Positions 16,944-24,895 of a DNA stretch of 64,000 nt are shown one piece after another. Position 1 is the first letter of the stretch. Each line of letters opens with the position of its first letter. The notes under the pieces were generated by a model. That model saw nothing but the letters and a program-made list of their open reading frames with translations. It searched no databases and was not told the DNA's origin. The DNA is from Hymenobacter ruricola (lineage in GTDB: Bacteria; Bacteroidota; Bacteroidia; Cytophagales; Hymenobacteraceae): NCBI RefSeq assembly GCF_015694525.1, contig NZ_JADQDM010000005.1, forward strand, positions 186,001-250,000. The letters are read 5' to 3'. A program made the translations under genes and the position numbers.

Positions 16944-17738
16944 ATGCTGCCGCAAAACCATTTCAGCGCTGCTGATGCTGCTCCGGCCACCGCGCCGTTG
17001 TTTCCCTTCGTGCTGCAGCTGGCCGACACCAGCCTGATTCTGGCGCACCGCCTTTCGGAATGGTGCGGGCACGGCCCCGTGCTGGAGCAGGATTTGGCCA
17101 TGGCCAACATTGCGCTCGACCTGCTGGGCGAGGCGCGCAGCTACTACCAATACGCCGCCGAGCTGGAGGGCCAGGGCCGCACCGAAGACGACCTCGCCTA
17201 CCTGCGCAGCGCCGTGGAATACCGCAACCCGCTGCTGGTGGAGCAGCCCAACCACGACTTTGCGCACACCATTCTGCGGCAGTTTTTGTTCGATAATTTC
17301 CACTACCACCTGCTAAAGGCGCTGCTGACCTGCCCCGACGCGCAGCTGGCCGCCATTGCGGAGAAGTCGGTGAAAGAGGCTTCTTACCACCTCAAGTGGA
17401 GCTCGGAATGGGTCATTCGCCTCGGCGATGGCACCCCCGAAAGCCGGCAGCGGCTGGACAAAGCCATTGCTACGCTCTGGCGCTTTGGCGAGGAATTGAC
17501 TACGCCCACGGCTATGGAAAAGGCCCTGCAGGAAGTGGGCGTGCTGCCCGACTACGCGGCGCTGAAGCCGGCCATGCAAGCCCACACTGAGTACGTTTTT
17601 GCCGAAGCCACGCTGCCGCTGCCGACCCAGGTGTTTGCGCAGCAGGGCGGCAAAAACGGGCGCCACACCGAGCATCTGGGCTATTTATTGTCGGAGCTGC
17701 AATACATGCAGCGCACTTACCCCGGCCTGACGTGGTAA
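16944..17738 (+). CDS. paaC: phenylacetyl-CoA epoxidase structural subunit
   Basis: This 264-residue ferritin-like helical protein pairs with PaaA as its structural partner in phenylacetyl-CoA epoxidation. Typical segments are LADTSLILAHRLSEWCGHGP, ALDLLGEARSYYQYAAELEG and KEASYHLKWSSEWVIRLGDG. Length is normal. The start at 16944 is an ATG five bases after paaB. Its TAA stop overlaps the GTG start of paaD by 7 bases, which indicates coupled translation. Confidence 0.94.
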   Translation: MLPQNHFSAADAAPATAPLFPFVLQLADTSLILAHRLSEWCGHGPVLEQDLAMANIALDLLGEARSYYQYAAELEGQGRTEDDLAYLRSAVEYRNPLLVEQPNHDFAHTILRQFLFDNFHYHLLKALLTCPDAQLAAIAEKSVKEASYHLKWSSEWVIRLGDGTPESRQRLDKAIATLWRFGEELTTPTAMEKALQEVGVLPDYAALKPAMQAHTEYVFAEATLPLPTQVFAQQGGKNGRHTEHLGYLLSELQYMQRTYPGLTW

Positions 17739-18241
17739 ACGCCGTTGCTCCTACCGAAGCCCACATCTGGCAACTGCTGGAAGAAGTGAGCGACCCCGAA
17801 GTGCCGGTGCTCAGCATCCTGGATTTGGGCATCGTGCGCGGAGTGACCATAGCGGGCGAGCAGATTACCGTGACCATCACGCCCACCTATTCGGGCTGCC
17901 CGGCCATGAACGTCATTGCCACCGAAATCCGGCTGCGCCTGCTGGCCGAGGGCTACCCGAACGTGGTGATTCACAACCAACTCAGCCCGGCCTGGACGAC
18001 GGACTGGATGAGCCAGGCCGGCCGCGAGAAGCTGGAAGCCTACGGCATTGCCCCGCCCGTGGACGGCACGGCTACCGGCCACGTACTCAACCTTTTTGGA
18101 AAAGACACGGCCGTGCGCTGCCCCGTTTGCAAGTCGACGCACACGCATTTGGTGAGCCAGTTTGGCTCCACGGCCTGCAAGGCGCACTACCAGTGCGACG
18201 ATTGCCTGGAGCCCTTCGACTACTTCAAATGCCACAACTAG
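17732..18241 (+). CDS. paaD: Paa complex iron-sulfur/maturation protein
   Basis: This 169-residue protein has an N-terminal MIP18/DUF59 domain (residues ~8-85, DPEVPVLSILDLGIVRGV) and a C-terminal zinc-ribbon-like Cys cluster (CPVC near 129-132, then C-x-x-C in CDDC and a final Cys in FKCHN). PaaD is needed for epoxidase function in vivo and is thought to help build or maintain the metal centre. The start is GTG at 17732, overlapping paaC. It is followed after 9 bases by paaH. Confidence 0.92.
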   Translation: MVNAVAPTEAHIWQLLEEVSDPEVPVLSILDLGIVRGVTIAGEQITVTITPTYSGCPAMNVIATEIRLRLLAEGYPNVVIHNQLSPAWTTDWMSQAGREKLEAYGIAPPVDGTATGHVLNLFGKDTAVRCPVCKSTHTHLVSQFGSTACKAHYQCDDCLEPFDYFKCHN

Positions 18242-18250
18242 CCTGAAAGC

Positions 18251-19411
18251 ATGACTATTGGAATCATCGGCAGCGGGGCCATGGGCGCGGGCATTGCGCA
18301 AGTGGTGGCCGTGGCCGGGCACGACGTGTACCTGCTGGACCAAAGCGCCACGGCGCTGGAAAAAGCCACGGCTGGCATCGGCAGCGCCCTGCGCAAGCTG
18401 GCTGAGAAAGGCAAAATGGGCACCGAAGCCGCCGAGGCCGCCGTGGCCCGGCTGCGCCCCACCACCGACATGCAGGACTTTGCCGGCTGCGGGCTGGTGC
18501 TCGAAGCCATTGTGGAAGAGCTGGCGGTGAAGCAGCAGGTATTTCGGCAAGTCGAGGCCGTGGTTTCGGCCGAATGCGTGCTGGCCAGCAATACCTCGTC
18601 GCTGTCCATCGCCTCCATTGCGGCGGCCTGTCAGCGGCCGGAGCGGTTTATTGGCATCCACTTTTTCAATCCAGCCCCGCTCATGGCGCTGGTCGAAATC
18701 ATCCCGGCCGTGCAAACGCGCGAAGGCTTGGCCGAGGAAATTCGCCGCCTGGTGCAGAGCTGGGGCAAGCTGCCGGTGCTGACCAAGGACACGCCCGGCT
18801 TCATCGTGAACCGCGTGGCGCGGCCCTTCTACGGCGAGGCCATCCGGCTGCTGGAAGAAGGCGTGGCCGACATGGCGACCATCGACTGGGCCCTGACCGA
18901 GTTGGGCGGTTTCCGCATGGGCCCGTTCGCACTCATGGATTTCATCGGCCACGACGTGAACTACCGCGTCACGGAATCAGTCTTCACCGCTTTCTTTTTC
19001 GACCCGCGCTTCAAGCCTTCTTTCACCCAGAAGCGCCTGTTTGAAGCCGGCTACTACGGCCGCAAGTCGGGCCGCGGCTTCTACAGCTACGCCACCGACG
19101 CCACGCCGCCCGAACCGACGCGCGACGAGCAGCTGGGCCAGCAGATTCTGACCCGCGTGCTGGCCATGCTTATCAACGAAGCCGTGGATGCGCTGGCCCT
19201 CAACGTGGCATCCAAAACGGACCTGGAGCTGGCCATGACCAAGGGCGTGAACTACCCCAAAGGCCTGCTGGCCTGGGCCGATGAGCTGGGCTTGCCGCAG
19301 GTGCTGGCCACGCTCGATGGCCTGTACGACGAGTACCACGAGGACCGGTACCGCGCCAGCCCGCTGCTGCGCCGCATGGTGCGGGCCGGCGAAACGTTCG
19401 CGGCCCGGTAG
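18251..19411 (+). CDS. paaH: 3-hydroxyacyl-CoA dehydrogenase
   Basis: This 386-residue NAD-dependent enzyme oxidises 3-hydroxyacyl-CoA, probably 3-hydroxyadipyl-CoA late in phenylacetate breakdown. The N-terminal Rossmann motif GSGAMGAGIAQ is at residues 7-17. The catalytic region IGIHFFNPAPLM with its His and the KDTPGFIVNRV motif are intact. Two 3HCDH C-terminal segments follow. It is the last plus-strand gene of the cluster and its end faces the DUF3108 gene. The paaH assignment rests on operon context; the fold alone would also fit beta-oxidation. Confidence 0.9.
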   Translation: MTIGIIGSGAMGAGIAQVVAVAGHDVYLLDQSATALEKATAGIGSALRKLAEKGKMGTEAAEAAVARLRPTTDMQDFAGCGLVLEAIVEELAVKQQVFRQVEAVVSAECVLASNTSSLSIASIAAACQRPERFIGIHFFNPAPLMALVEIIPAVQTREGLAEEIRRLVQSWGKLPVLTKDTPGFIVNRVARPFYGEAIRLLEEGVADMATIDWALTELGGFRMGPFALMDFIGHDVNYRVTESVFTAFFFDPRFKPSFTQKRLFEAGYYGRKSGRGFYSYATDATPPEPTRDEQLGQQILTRVLAMLINEAVDALALNVASKTDLELAMTKGVNYPKGLLAWADELGLPQVLATLDGLYDEYHEDRYRASPLLRRMVRAGETFAAR

Positions 19412-19420
19412 CCCGGCCCT

Positions 19421-20107
19421 TCACGGCAGCAGCCGGATGATGAAGTTTTTGAGCGGGTTTTTCTTGATGATGGTGACCAGCTGGCCGTTGGCGTACTGGT
19501 ACTCGTCTTCGCGGCCGTCGCGCAGGGCGCGGGTAGTGCCGTCTTTGGCTCGGCTCAGGGCGAAATAATCACCAAAATACTCCCCGAAAGCGCGCGGCTG
19601 CCCGGCGGGCTCGGCAAAAAATAAATCGGTGACGGTGTAGCGGATGGGCTGGGCTTGGGTCGCTTCGTAGTGGTGCTTGTACTGGTCGGCGAGGATGGTG
19701 TAATGGTCACCTTTCCACTCGGTGCGCGACGCAAAATCGCCCTGGTTGGTGTGCGCCTCTACGGTCGAAAGCAACAGCTGGCCGTTGCGGAAGCGGTTCA
19801 TTACCTGATAGTAAATCTTCAGGTGGTAGAACAGGAAGTTCACTTTCACGTCGCTCACCAGCGTGTACACTTGCTCCGGGCCCACGGGTGGCTGGCGCGT
19901 GGCCGTCATGGTGCCCACCTGAATGCCGGCCACTTCGATGGCGTAGCGGCGGGTTTCGGCCACCGCGGGTTTGGCGGCCTGGGCGTGGGCAGCCACGGGC
20001 AGCGCGCAAAGCCAAAGCACTGCGAGCAAGAACCTATGAAGTAGAGGGCGAGCCGCTGTCAAAAATGGAAGAGAAAAAAGAACGTCATGTCGAGCTTGTC
20101 GAGACAT
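19421..20107 (-). CDS. DUF3108 domain secreted protein
   Basis: This is a periplasmic or outer-membrane-associated protein of about 228 residues with a signal sequence (FLLAVLWLCALPVAAHAQ) and a DUF3108 body (YAIEVAGIQVGTMTATRQ; FRNGQLLLSTVEAHTNQG). Its function is unknown. The start is uncertain: the nearest in-frame ATG (20107) lies inside the left arm of a family A palindrome, giving MSRQARHDV before the signal peptide. A TTG at 20062 (20 codons before AHAQ) is a good alternative that avoids the repeat. It is convergent with paaH. Confidence 0.8.
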   Translation of the reverse strand: MSRQARHDVLFSLPFLTAARPLLHRFLLAVLWLCALPVAAHAQAAKPAVAETRRYAIEVAGIQVGTMTATRQPPVGPEQVYTLVSDVKVNFLFYHLKIYYQVMNRFRNGQLLLSTVEAHTNQGDFASRTEWKGDHYTILADQYKHHYEATQAQPIRYTVTDLFFAEPAGQPRAFGEYFGDYFALSRAKDGTTRALRDGREDEYQYANGQLVTIIKKNPLKNFIIRLLP

Positions 20108-20179
20108 CTCGCGTGGGGTAGTAACCCAAACGTAGGGATTACTTCGGCACGCGAGATGTCTCGACAGGCTCGACATGAC
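20084..20179. repeat. family A intergenic palindrome
   Basis: The arms begin GTCATGTCGAGCTTGTCGAG and end GGCTCGACATGAC around a short loop. It overlaps the possible 5' end of the DUF3108 gene and supplies in-frame ATG codons on the minus strand at 20107 and 20176. Confidence 0.92.
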
Positions 20180-20213
20180 GTTCGGGTAAGCGACTATTGA
20201 CCGGCGCTGTTGC

Positions 20214-21182
20214 CTAGCAGCAACCGCCGCCGTCGTAGTGGTAGGTCGACGGCGAGACGAAAATGTCGTCGCGGCCGAGGGCGAGCAGGGCGCCAGCGGT
20301 TTTGTCGCACACGGCCAGGGGCTGGTTGGCCATCAGCACGTGGCCTTTCTGGTCGTCGAACAGTTCTTCGCCGCCGTAGTAAATGGCGGTGCGCCCCGTG
20401 AAAATGCACGGCCCATCGGCCGGCATCGGGTCTTTGATGGCGCACACCTCCACGCTTTCGATGTAAATGAGCTCATCGGTGGCGTAGTGGCCGGGGGCCA
20501 GCACGCGGTAGGCCCGCTTGGCGCGCACCTCCACGGTGCCGAAACCGACTTCCGTAATCATGTGCAAGTATTCCTGCAGCGGCAGCGAGCCGGTGAGGCA
20601 GAGGGCGCGCAGGCGCTCGTCGGCGCGCAGTTCGGCCGACATGGGCTGCTCGCAGGTAGGGTCCGACATCACGAGGCGGCCGTGGGGCTTGAGCACGCGG
20701 TAGGTTTCCTGTAGGGCACGCCGGAGGTCGTCGGCCTTGAAAATGTTGAAGAGGCAGTTTTGGGCGGCCACGTCCACGCTTTCGTCGGCCACGGGCAGGC
20801 TGAGGGCGTCGCCGGCCCGCAGGTCGATGAATTCGCGCTTGAACCAGTCGTTTTCCTGCTCGGCCGTTTCCATGTTCTGGCGCGAGGCTTCCAGCATCTC
20901 GTCCACCACATCCACGCCGATGACGGCCCCCGGGCGGCGGCTGAAATAGGCAAACTGGAGCAGCTCCATGCCGCCGCCCACGCCCACGTAGAGCACGGTG
21001 GGGCTGTTGGTGAGGTCGCGCGGGTTTACGGTGCTGCCGCAGCCATAGTTCATGGCCAGCATGCGTTTGGGGATGCTGAGGCCGGGCAGTTGCCACACGG
21101 GGTTGGTGGTGCAGCACAGGCCCACCTGGGGCTCCTGGGCCGCCTGGCGGTACACGTCGGCAGTGGTTTCGAGGTAACTCAT
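20214..21182 (-). CDS. arsM: arsenosugar pathway arsenite methyltransferase
   Basis: This 322-residue SAM-dependent methyltransferase has the SAM loop VLYVGVGGGMELL near residues 63-75 and the acidic strand VIGVDVVDEM. Cys residues at 23-24 (GLCCTTNP), 143, 177 and 195 are candidates for arsenic binding, and the chain ends in GGGCC. It differs from UbiE by this Cys set and its long C-terminus. It should methylate arsenite to dimethylarsenic species for ArsS. It lies at one end of a cluster with ArsS and two arsenosugar-type glycosyltransferases, which supports this role. Confidence 0.85.
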   Translation of the reverse strand: MSYLETTADVYRQAAQEPQVGLCCTTNPVWQLPGLSIPKRMLAMNYGCGSTVNPRDLTNSPTVLYVGVGGGMELLQFAYFSRRPGAVIGVDVVDEMLEASRQNMETAEQENDWFKREFIDLRAGDALSLPVADESVDVAAQNCLFNIFKADDLRRALQETYRVLKPHGRLVMSDPTCEQPMSAELRADERLRALCLTGSLPLQEYLHMITEVGFGTVEVRAKRAYRVLAPGHYATDELIYIESVEVCAIKDPMPADGPCIFTGRTAIYYGGEELFDDQKGHVLMANQPLAVCDKTAGALLALGRDDIFVSPSTYHYDGGGCC

Positions 21183-21227
21183 TAGAAGAATTAAGGGCTA
21201 TGTTAGAGTTTCGATTGAATTCTGAAC

Positions 21228-21315
21228 GTCATGCAGAGCGCAGCGAAGCATCTTTACCGCAGCAGCAATCAGGTTTACTATTGCGATAAAGATGCTTCGC
21301 TGCGCTCGGCATGAC
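21228..21315. repeat. family B variant palindrome
   Basis: The ends are GTCATGCAGAGCGCAGCGAA and TTCGCTGCGCTCGGCATGAC. Inner arms carry GCATCTTTACCGC on one side and GATAAAGATGC on the other. It sits between arsM and the DUF547 gene. A broken half copy is at 54291. Confidence 0.9.
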
Positions 21316-21321
21316 GCTCTT

Positions 21322-22110
21322 CTACTGCTGGTTCAGGCTCCAGTTGTAGTCGAGGTAGGAAATGGGCGTCTTGTCGTCAATTTTGGTGGTCGAATACTTG
21401 TTGACCCACTTCGCCACCGACTGGCCGTTTTTGGTCCAGTCGCCCTTGTACCAATCAAAGTATTTCGAGAGCTGGGCGCTGCCTTTGCCAATCTTGTTTT
21501 TGGCCGGATTGTTCAGAAAATCACGGCCCTGGTCATCAAGCTGGCTGTCGAGCTTGGCGGCGGTGTAGGCCTCGTTGCGTAGGCGCGGGCAGCTCATGGA
21601 AGCACACACCAGCGCGAAGTGAATGCGCGGGTCGTCGTACTTCTTGCGCAGCGTGCCGTGCTCAATGTTATCCAGGCTCATCTTCTCGCCGCCGATGCTG
21701 AAAAACTTGATGGCCCAAGGCGTGGTCACGAACGGAATCTTGATTTTCGAGCCAATGTCCTTGATGCTCTGCACCGGGTAGTGGTCGAGGATGAGGCGGA
21801 TGGTGTACGCATTGTAAGCGTTTATCCAATAGGCCATTTGCTCCTGTTTGCTCCAGCTGGCGGCCGGGGCGTTTTTGCTGAGCAGGTCGAGGTACTGGTT
21901 GAAGGCGGCCTGGTCGGCTTTGAAGCCCTTGTAGTCCACCAATCCCTTGGCGCTGACGTGCTTTTTCAGCAGCTTGTCGAAAGCCGAATGGTCGACGGCG
22001 GCCGGAGCGGGCATTGCGGCGGGCGCAGCCACCGGCCCCGGCGCGGCCCCGGCAGCCGGCGCGGCAGCGAAGGCGGCTGCGGCCAACATCAGAAAGAGGT
22101 TTTTTCTCAT
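21322..22110 (-). CDS. DUF547 domain secreted protein
   Basis: This 262-residue protein has a signal peptide (MRKNLFLMLAAAAFAAAPAA) and an Ala/Pro-rich linker, followed by a DUF547 domain (QMAYWINAYNAYTIRLILDH and FALVCASMSCPRLRNEAY). The conserved Asn, His and Cys residues suggest a thiol or papain-like fold, but no activity is established. DUF547 genes often accompany arsenosugar or membrane-modification clusters. Here it lies between arsM and the divergent glycosyltransferase. The ATG at 22110 directly precedes the signal peptide. Confidence 0.85.
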   Translation of the reverse strand: MRKNLFLMLAAAAFAAAPAAGAAPGPVAAPAAMPAPAAVDHSAFDKLLKKHVSAKGLVDYKGFKADQAAFNQYLDLLSKNAPAASWSKQEQMAYWINAYNAYTIRLILDHYPVQSIKDIGSKIKIPFVTTPWAIKFFSIGGEKMSLDNIEHGTLRKKYDDPRIHFALVCASMSCPRLRNEAYTAAKLDSQLDDQGRDFLNNPAKNKIGKGSAQLSKYFDWYKGDWTKNGQSVAKWVNKYSTTKIDDKTPISYLDYNWSLNQQ

Positions 22111-22259
22111 AAATTCGGGTTGTTGACTGGAATATACGGCGGCGGTTGGTCGCAAAGATTGGCAGCGGCCCAACTCTCTGCGGCCGCGTTTGCGTAAGCG
22201 GGGCGTCAACGGGGCTTTCGGGTTTGAAAAAATCCGGAAGTTGCGCTTTCTTTCCGCCT

Positions 22260-22952
22260 ATGTCCTTCACCGTCATCATTCCCACCTTCAACGAAGCCGC
22301 CGGCATTGCCCGCCTCGTGGCCGACCTGCGCCGGCACGCCCCCGGCGGCGAGGCGGAAATACTGGTGGTGGACGCCCACAGCCCCGACGGCACCGCCGAA
22401 CTGGCCCGCCGGGCCGGTGCCACCGTGCTGCTCAGCCCGCGGCCCGGCCGCGCCGCTCAAATGAACCTCGGCGCTGCCCACGCCACCGGCGACATTCTCT
22501 ACTTTGTGCACGCCGACGTCGGCATTCACCCCGATTACGTGGCCACCATCCGACAGGCCGTGGCGGCGGGCCACGAAGCCGGCTGCTACCGCTTCCGCTT
22601 CGATTCGCGGCACCCGCTGCTGCGAATCAACAGCTACGGCACGCGCTTTAAGGGCATCATGAGCCGGGGTGGCGACCAGACCTTATTCATTACCAAAGAG
22701 TTGTTTCAGCGGCTGGGCGGGTTCAACGAGCGGTTCGTCATCATGGAAGACTTCGAAATCATCCGGCACATTCGGCGGGTAGCCTCGTTCTACATCGTGC
22801 CGCAGGACGTGGTGGTGTCGGCCCGCAAGTACGAAACCAACAGTTGGCTCCGCGTGCAGTTGGCCAATCTCACGGCCTTCGCCATGTTCTTTCTCAACGT
22901 GTCGCCGCCCCGCATCGCGCGCACCTACAAGGCCCTCCTCAACTACCGCTAA
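22260..22952 (+). CDS. arsenosugar-type glycosyltransferase (TIGR04283-like)
   Basis: This 230-residue GT-A fold family 2 glycosyltransferase has the N-terminus FTVIIPTFNEAAGIARLV, a nucleotide-binding VVDAHSPDGTAE and a metal-binding FVHADVGIHP. The segment MEDFEIIRHIRRV is typical of the TIGR04283 group, which occurs with ArsM and ArsS. It probably transfers or trims a sugar on an arsenosugar or its lipid. The ATG at 22260 is the first at the conserved N-terminus. Its TAA overlaps the ATG of the next gene by one base. Confidence 0.87.
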   Translation: MSFTVIIPTFNEAAGIARLVADLRRHAPGGEAEILVVDAHSPDGTAELARRAGATVLLSPRPGRAAQMNLGAAHATGDILYFVHADVGIHPDYVATIRQAVAAGHEAGCYRFRFDSRHPLLRINSYGTRFKGIMSRGGDQTLFITKELFQRLGGFNERFVIMEDFEIIRHIRRVASFYIVPQDVVVSARKYETNSWLRVQLANLTAFAMFFLNVSPPRIARTYKALLNYR

Positions 22953-23950
22953 TGGCCGGCCGCGCACTCGTTACCGGCGCCAATGGCTTCCTGGGCCGCC
23001 ACGTGGTGCAGGAACTGGTGCAGCGCGGCTACATTGTGCGGGCGCTGCTGCGGCCCGGCACCGCGCCGCCTTTCCCGGCGGAGTGGGCAGTGGAATATTG
23101 CGAAGAGGACCTGGCGCGCCCCATCGACATGGCCACTCTGGTTACCCTAGTCAGGGGCTGCGAATCCATCATTCACGCGGCGGCCCTGGCCCAGGTGAAC
23201 CCGGCGCGCAACCCCGACGTGCTGCTGGCAAACATCGGCGGCACCGAAAATGCCCTGCGTATGGCCCGCGAAGCTGGCGTGGGCCGTTTCGTGTACGTGG
23301 GCACGGCCAACGTTTTCGGCTTTGGCTCCAGAAGCAGCCCCGGCGACGAAACCCGGCCCTACGCCGGCCAGCGCTACGGCCTCGACTACATGGACAGCAA
23401 AGTAGCTGCTGCTGAATTAGTACGTCGCGCCGTTTCTGGCTGGCAGCTGCCGGCGGTGCTGGTGCATCCCACGTTCATGCTCGGGCCCGGCGACGCGAAG
23501 CCGACCTCCAACGCCCTGCTGCTGGAGCTGTACCACGGCCGCTTGCCCGGCTACCCGCCCGGCGGCAAAAACTACGTGCACGTGCGCGACGTGGCCACGG
23601 CCACCATCAACGCCCTGACGATGGGCCGGGTGGGCGAGTCATACATTTTGGGCAACGAAAACCTGAGTTACCGCGAAGCTTTTGCGTTGATAGCCGGTTG
23701 TTTGGGTGTAAAAACGCCGCGCTGGCCCATTCCGGCGGGCCTGGCCACAATCTATGGCCAGCTCTGCGACGTAAAGGCTAAGCTGACCGGCCGCCCGGCG
23801 CCGCTGAACGCCGCCATGGCCGCCGTGGCCAACGACGGCCATTACTTTACCGCTCAGAAAGCCCGCGCCGAGCTGGCCCTGCCCCAAACCCCCATTGCCC
23901 AAGCCGTTGCCGAATCCTTCGCCTGGTTTAAAGCCCACCGCTACGTCTGA
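22952..23950 (+). CDS. NAD-dependent epimerase/dehydratase
   Basis: This 332-residue extended short-chain dehydrogenase has the nucleotide-binding loop VTGANGFLGRHVV near residues 6-18 and a catalytic YxxxK in LDYMDSK. The body and PTFMLGPGDAKPT match sugar or sterol epimerase/reductase groups. It probably modifies a sugar or carbonyl in the arsenosugar pathway, though the substrate is inferred from the neighbours only. Coupling with the preceding glycosyltransferase is tight (TAATG). Confidence 0.85.
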   Translation: MAGRALVTGANGFLGRHVVQELVQRGYIVRALLRPGTAPPFPAEWAVEYCEEDLARPIDMATLVTLVRGCESIIHAAALAQVNPARNPDVLLANIGGTENALRMAREAGVGRFVYVGTANVFGFGSRSSPGDETRPYAGQRYGLDYMDSKVAAAELVRRAVSGWQLPAVLVHPTFMLGPGDAKPTSNALLLELYHGRLPGYPPGGKNYVHVRDVATATINALTMGRVGESYILGNENLSYREAFALIAGCLGVKTPRWPIPAGLATIYGQLCDVKAKLTGRPAPLNAAMAAVANDGHYFTAQKARAELALPQTPIAQAVAESFAWFKAHRYV

Positions 23951-24770
23951 TGCCCGGCCGGGCCCGTTTGCCGGCCGGGTGGCCATTGTCACGGGGTCCG
24001 AATCGGGCATTGGGCGCGAAACGGCGCGCCTGCTTTGCGCGCAGGGCGCTGCCGTGGTGCTCAACGGCCGCAACGCCGAACGGCTGGAGCACACCCGCCG
24101 CACGCTGGCTGAGGCCGGCTTTGCCGTGGCCAGTTGCGTGGCCGACGTCACCGACTACGCGGCTTGCGAGCAATTGGTCAAAACGACCGTTGAGGCTTTC
24201 GGCCGGCTTGACATTCTGGTCACCAATGCCAGCATTTCGCAGCGCGCTTATTTCGCCGACATGCAGCCGGAAGTCTTCAAGCAGGTGCTCGACAGCAACG
24301 TGTACGGCTCGGTGTTTCCGCTCAAGGCCGCGCTGCCGCAGCTGCTGAAGTCGCGGGGCAGCGTCACGTTTATTTCCTCCATTTCGGCCCTCAATGGCAT
24401 GCCCAGCGGCTCGGCCTACTGCGCGGGCAAGGCGGCCGTGGCCAACTTGGCCCACACCCTGCGGCTGGAGCTGGCCGGTACGGGGGTGCATTTCGGGGTG
24501 GTGCACATCGGCTTCACCCAAAACGACCCCGAGAAGCGCGTGCTGGCCGCCGACGGGCAGCCGGTGCCCATAGCTCACCGCCCGCCGCGCTGGCAGAAAA
24601 GCCAGGCCGAGGTGGCGGCCATCATCCTGGAGCACATTCGGCGGCGGCGGCAGCGCACCGTCATTTCGGCCCTGGGGCAGTTGATTGTGCTGGTGCACAC
24701 CTACTTCCCGCGGCTCGGCGACTGGGTGGTGCGGACTACCATGCGCCGAATGCGACATTTCTACGAATGA
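23895..24770 (+). CDS. short-chain dehydrogenase/reductase
   Basis: This is a classical SDR of about 290 residues with a Rossmann loop TGSESGIGR, an active-site region ISSISALNGMPSGSAYCAGK (YxxxK) and a NAS motif in place of NNAG. The start is unusual. The only ATG at the junction (23950, in TGATG) is out of frame, and the in-frame candidates are TTG codons at 23895 and 23907, giving a long overlap with the epimerase gene. A one-base frameshift near 23950 or a TTG start could explain this. The role in the arsenosugar cluster is inferred. Confidence 0.8.
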   Translation: MPKPLPNPSPGLKPTATSDARPGPFAGRVAIVTGSESGIGRETARLLCAQGAAVVLNGRNAERLEHTRRTLAEAGFAVASCVADVTDYAACEQLVKTTVEAFGRLDILVTNASISQRAYFADMQPEVFKQVLDSNVYGSVFPLKAALPQLLKSRGSVTFISSISALNGMPSGSAYCAGKAAVANLAHTLRLELAGTGVHFGVVHIGFTQNDPEKRVLAADGQPVPIAHRPPRWQKSQAEVAAIILEHIRRRRQRTVISALGQLIVLVHTYFPRLGDWVVRTTMRRMRHFYE

Positions 24771-24895
24771 CGGGGTTGTTAAATCTGCGGGCTTCCGCTT
24801 TCTCGTAAGGTTCAGCGGGCGGCTCCGTCCATTAACTTGCTTTTATTCTTACGGTTGGGTTTTCGTCGCCATCCGCGTGTTCTTTCTTAAGTCGA

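Noticed and set aside
20214..21182. UbiE/menaquinone methyltransferase
   Set aside because: The SAM fold is similar, but the extra Cys residues, the GGGCC end and the position beside arsenosugar genes favour ArsM.
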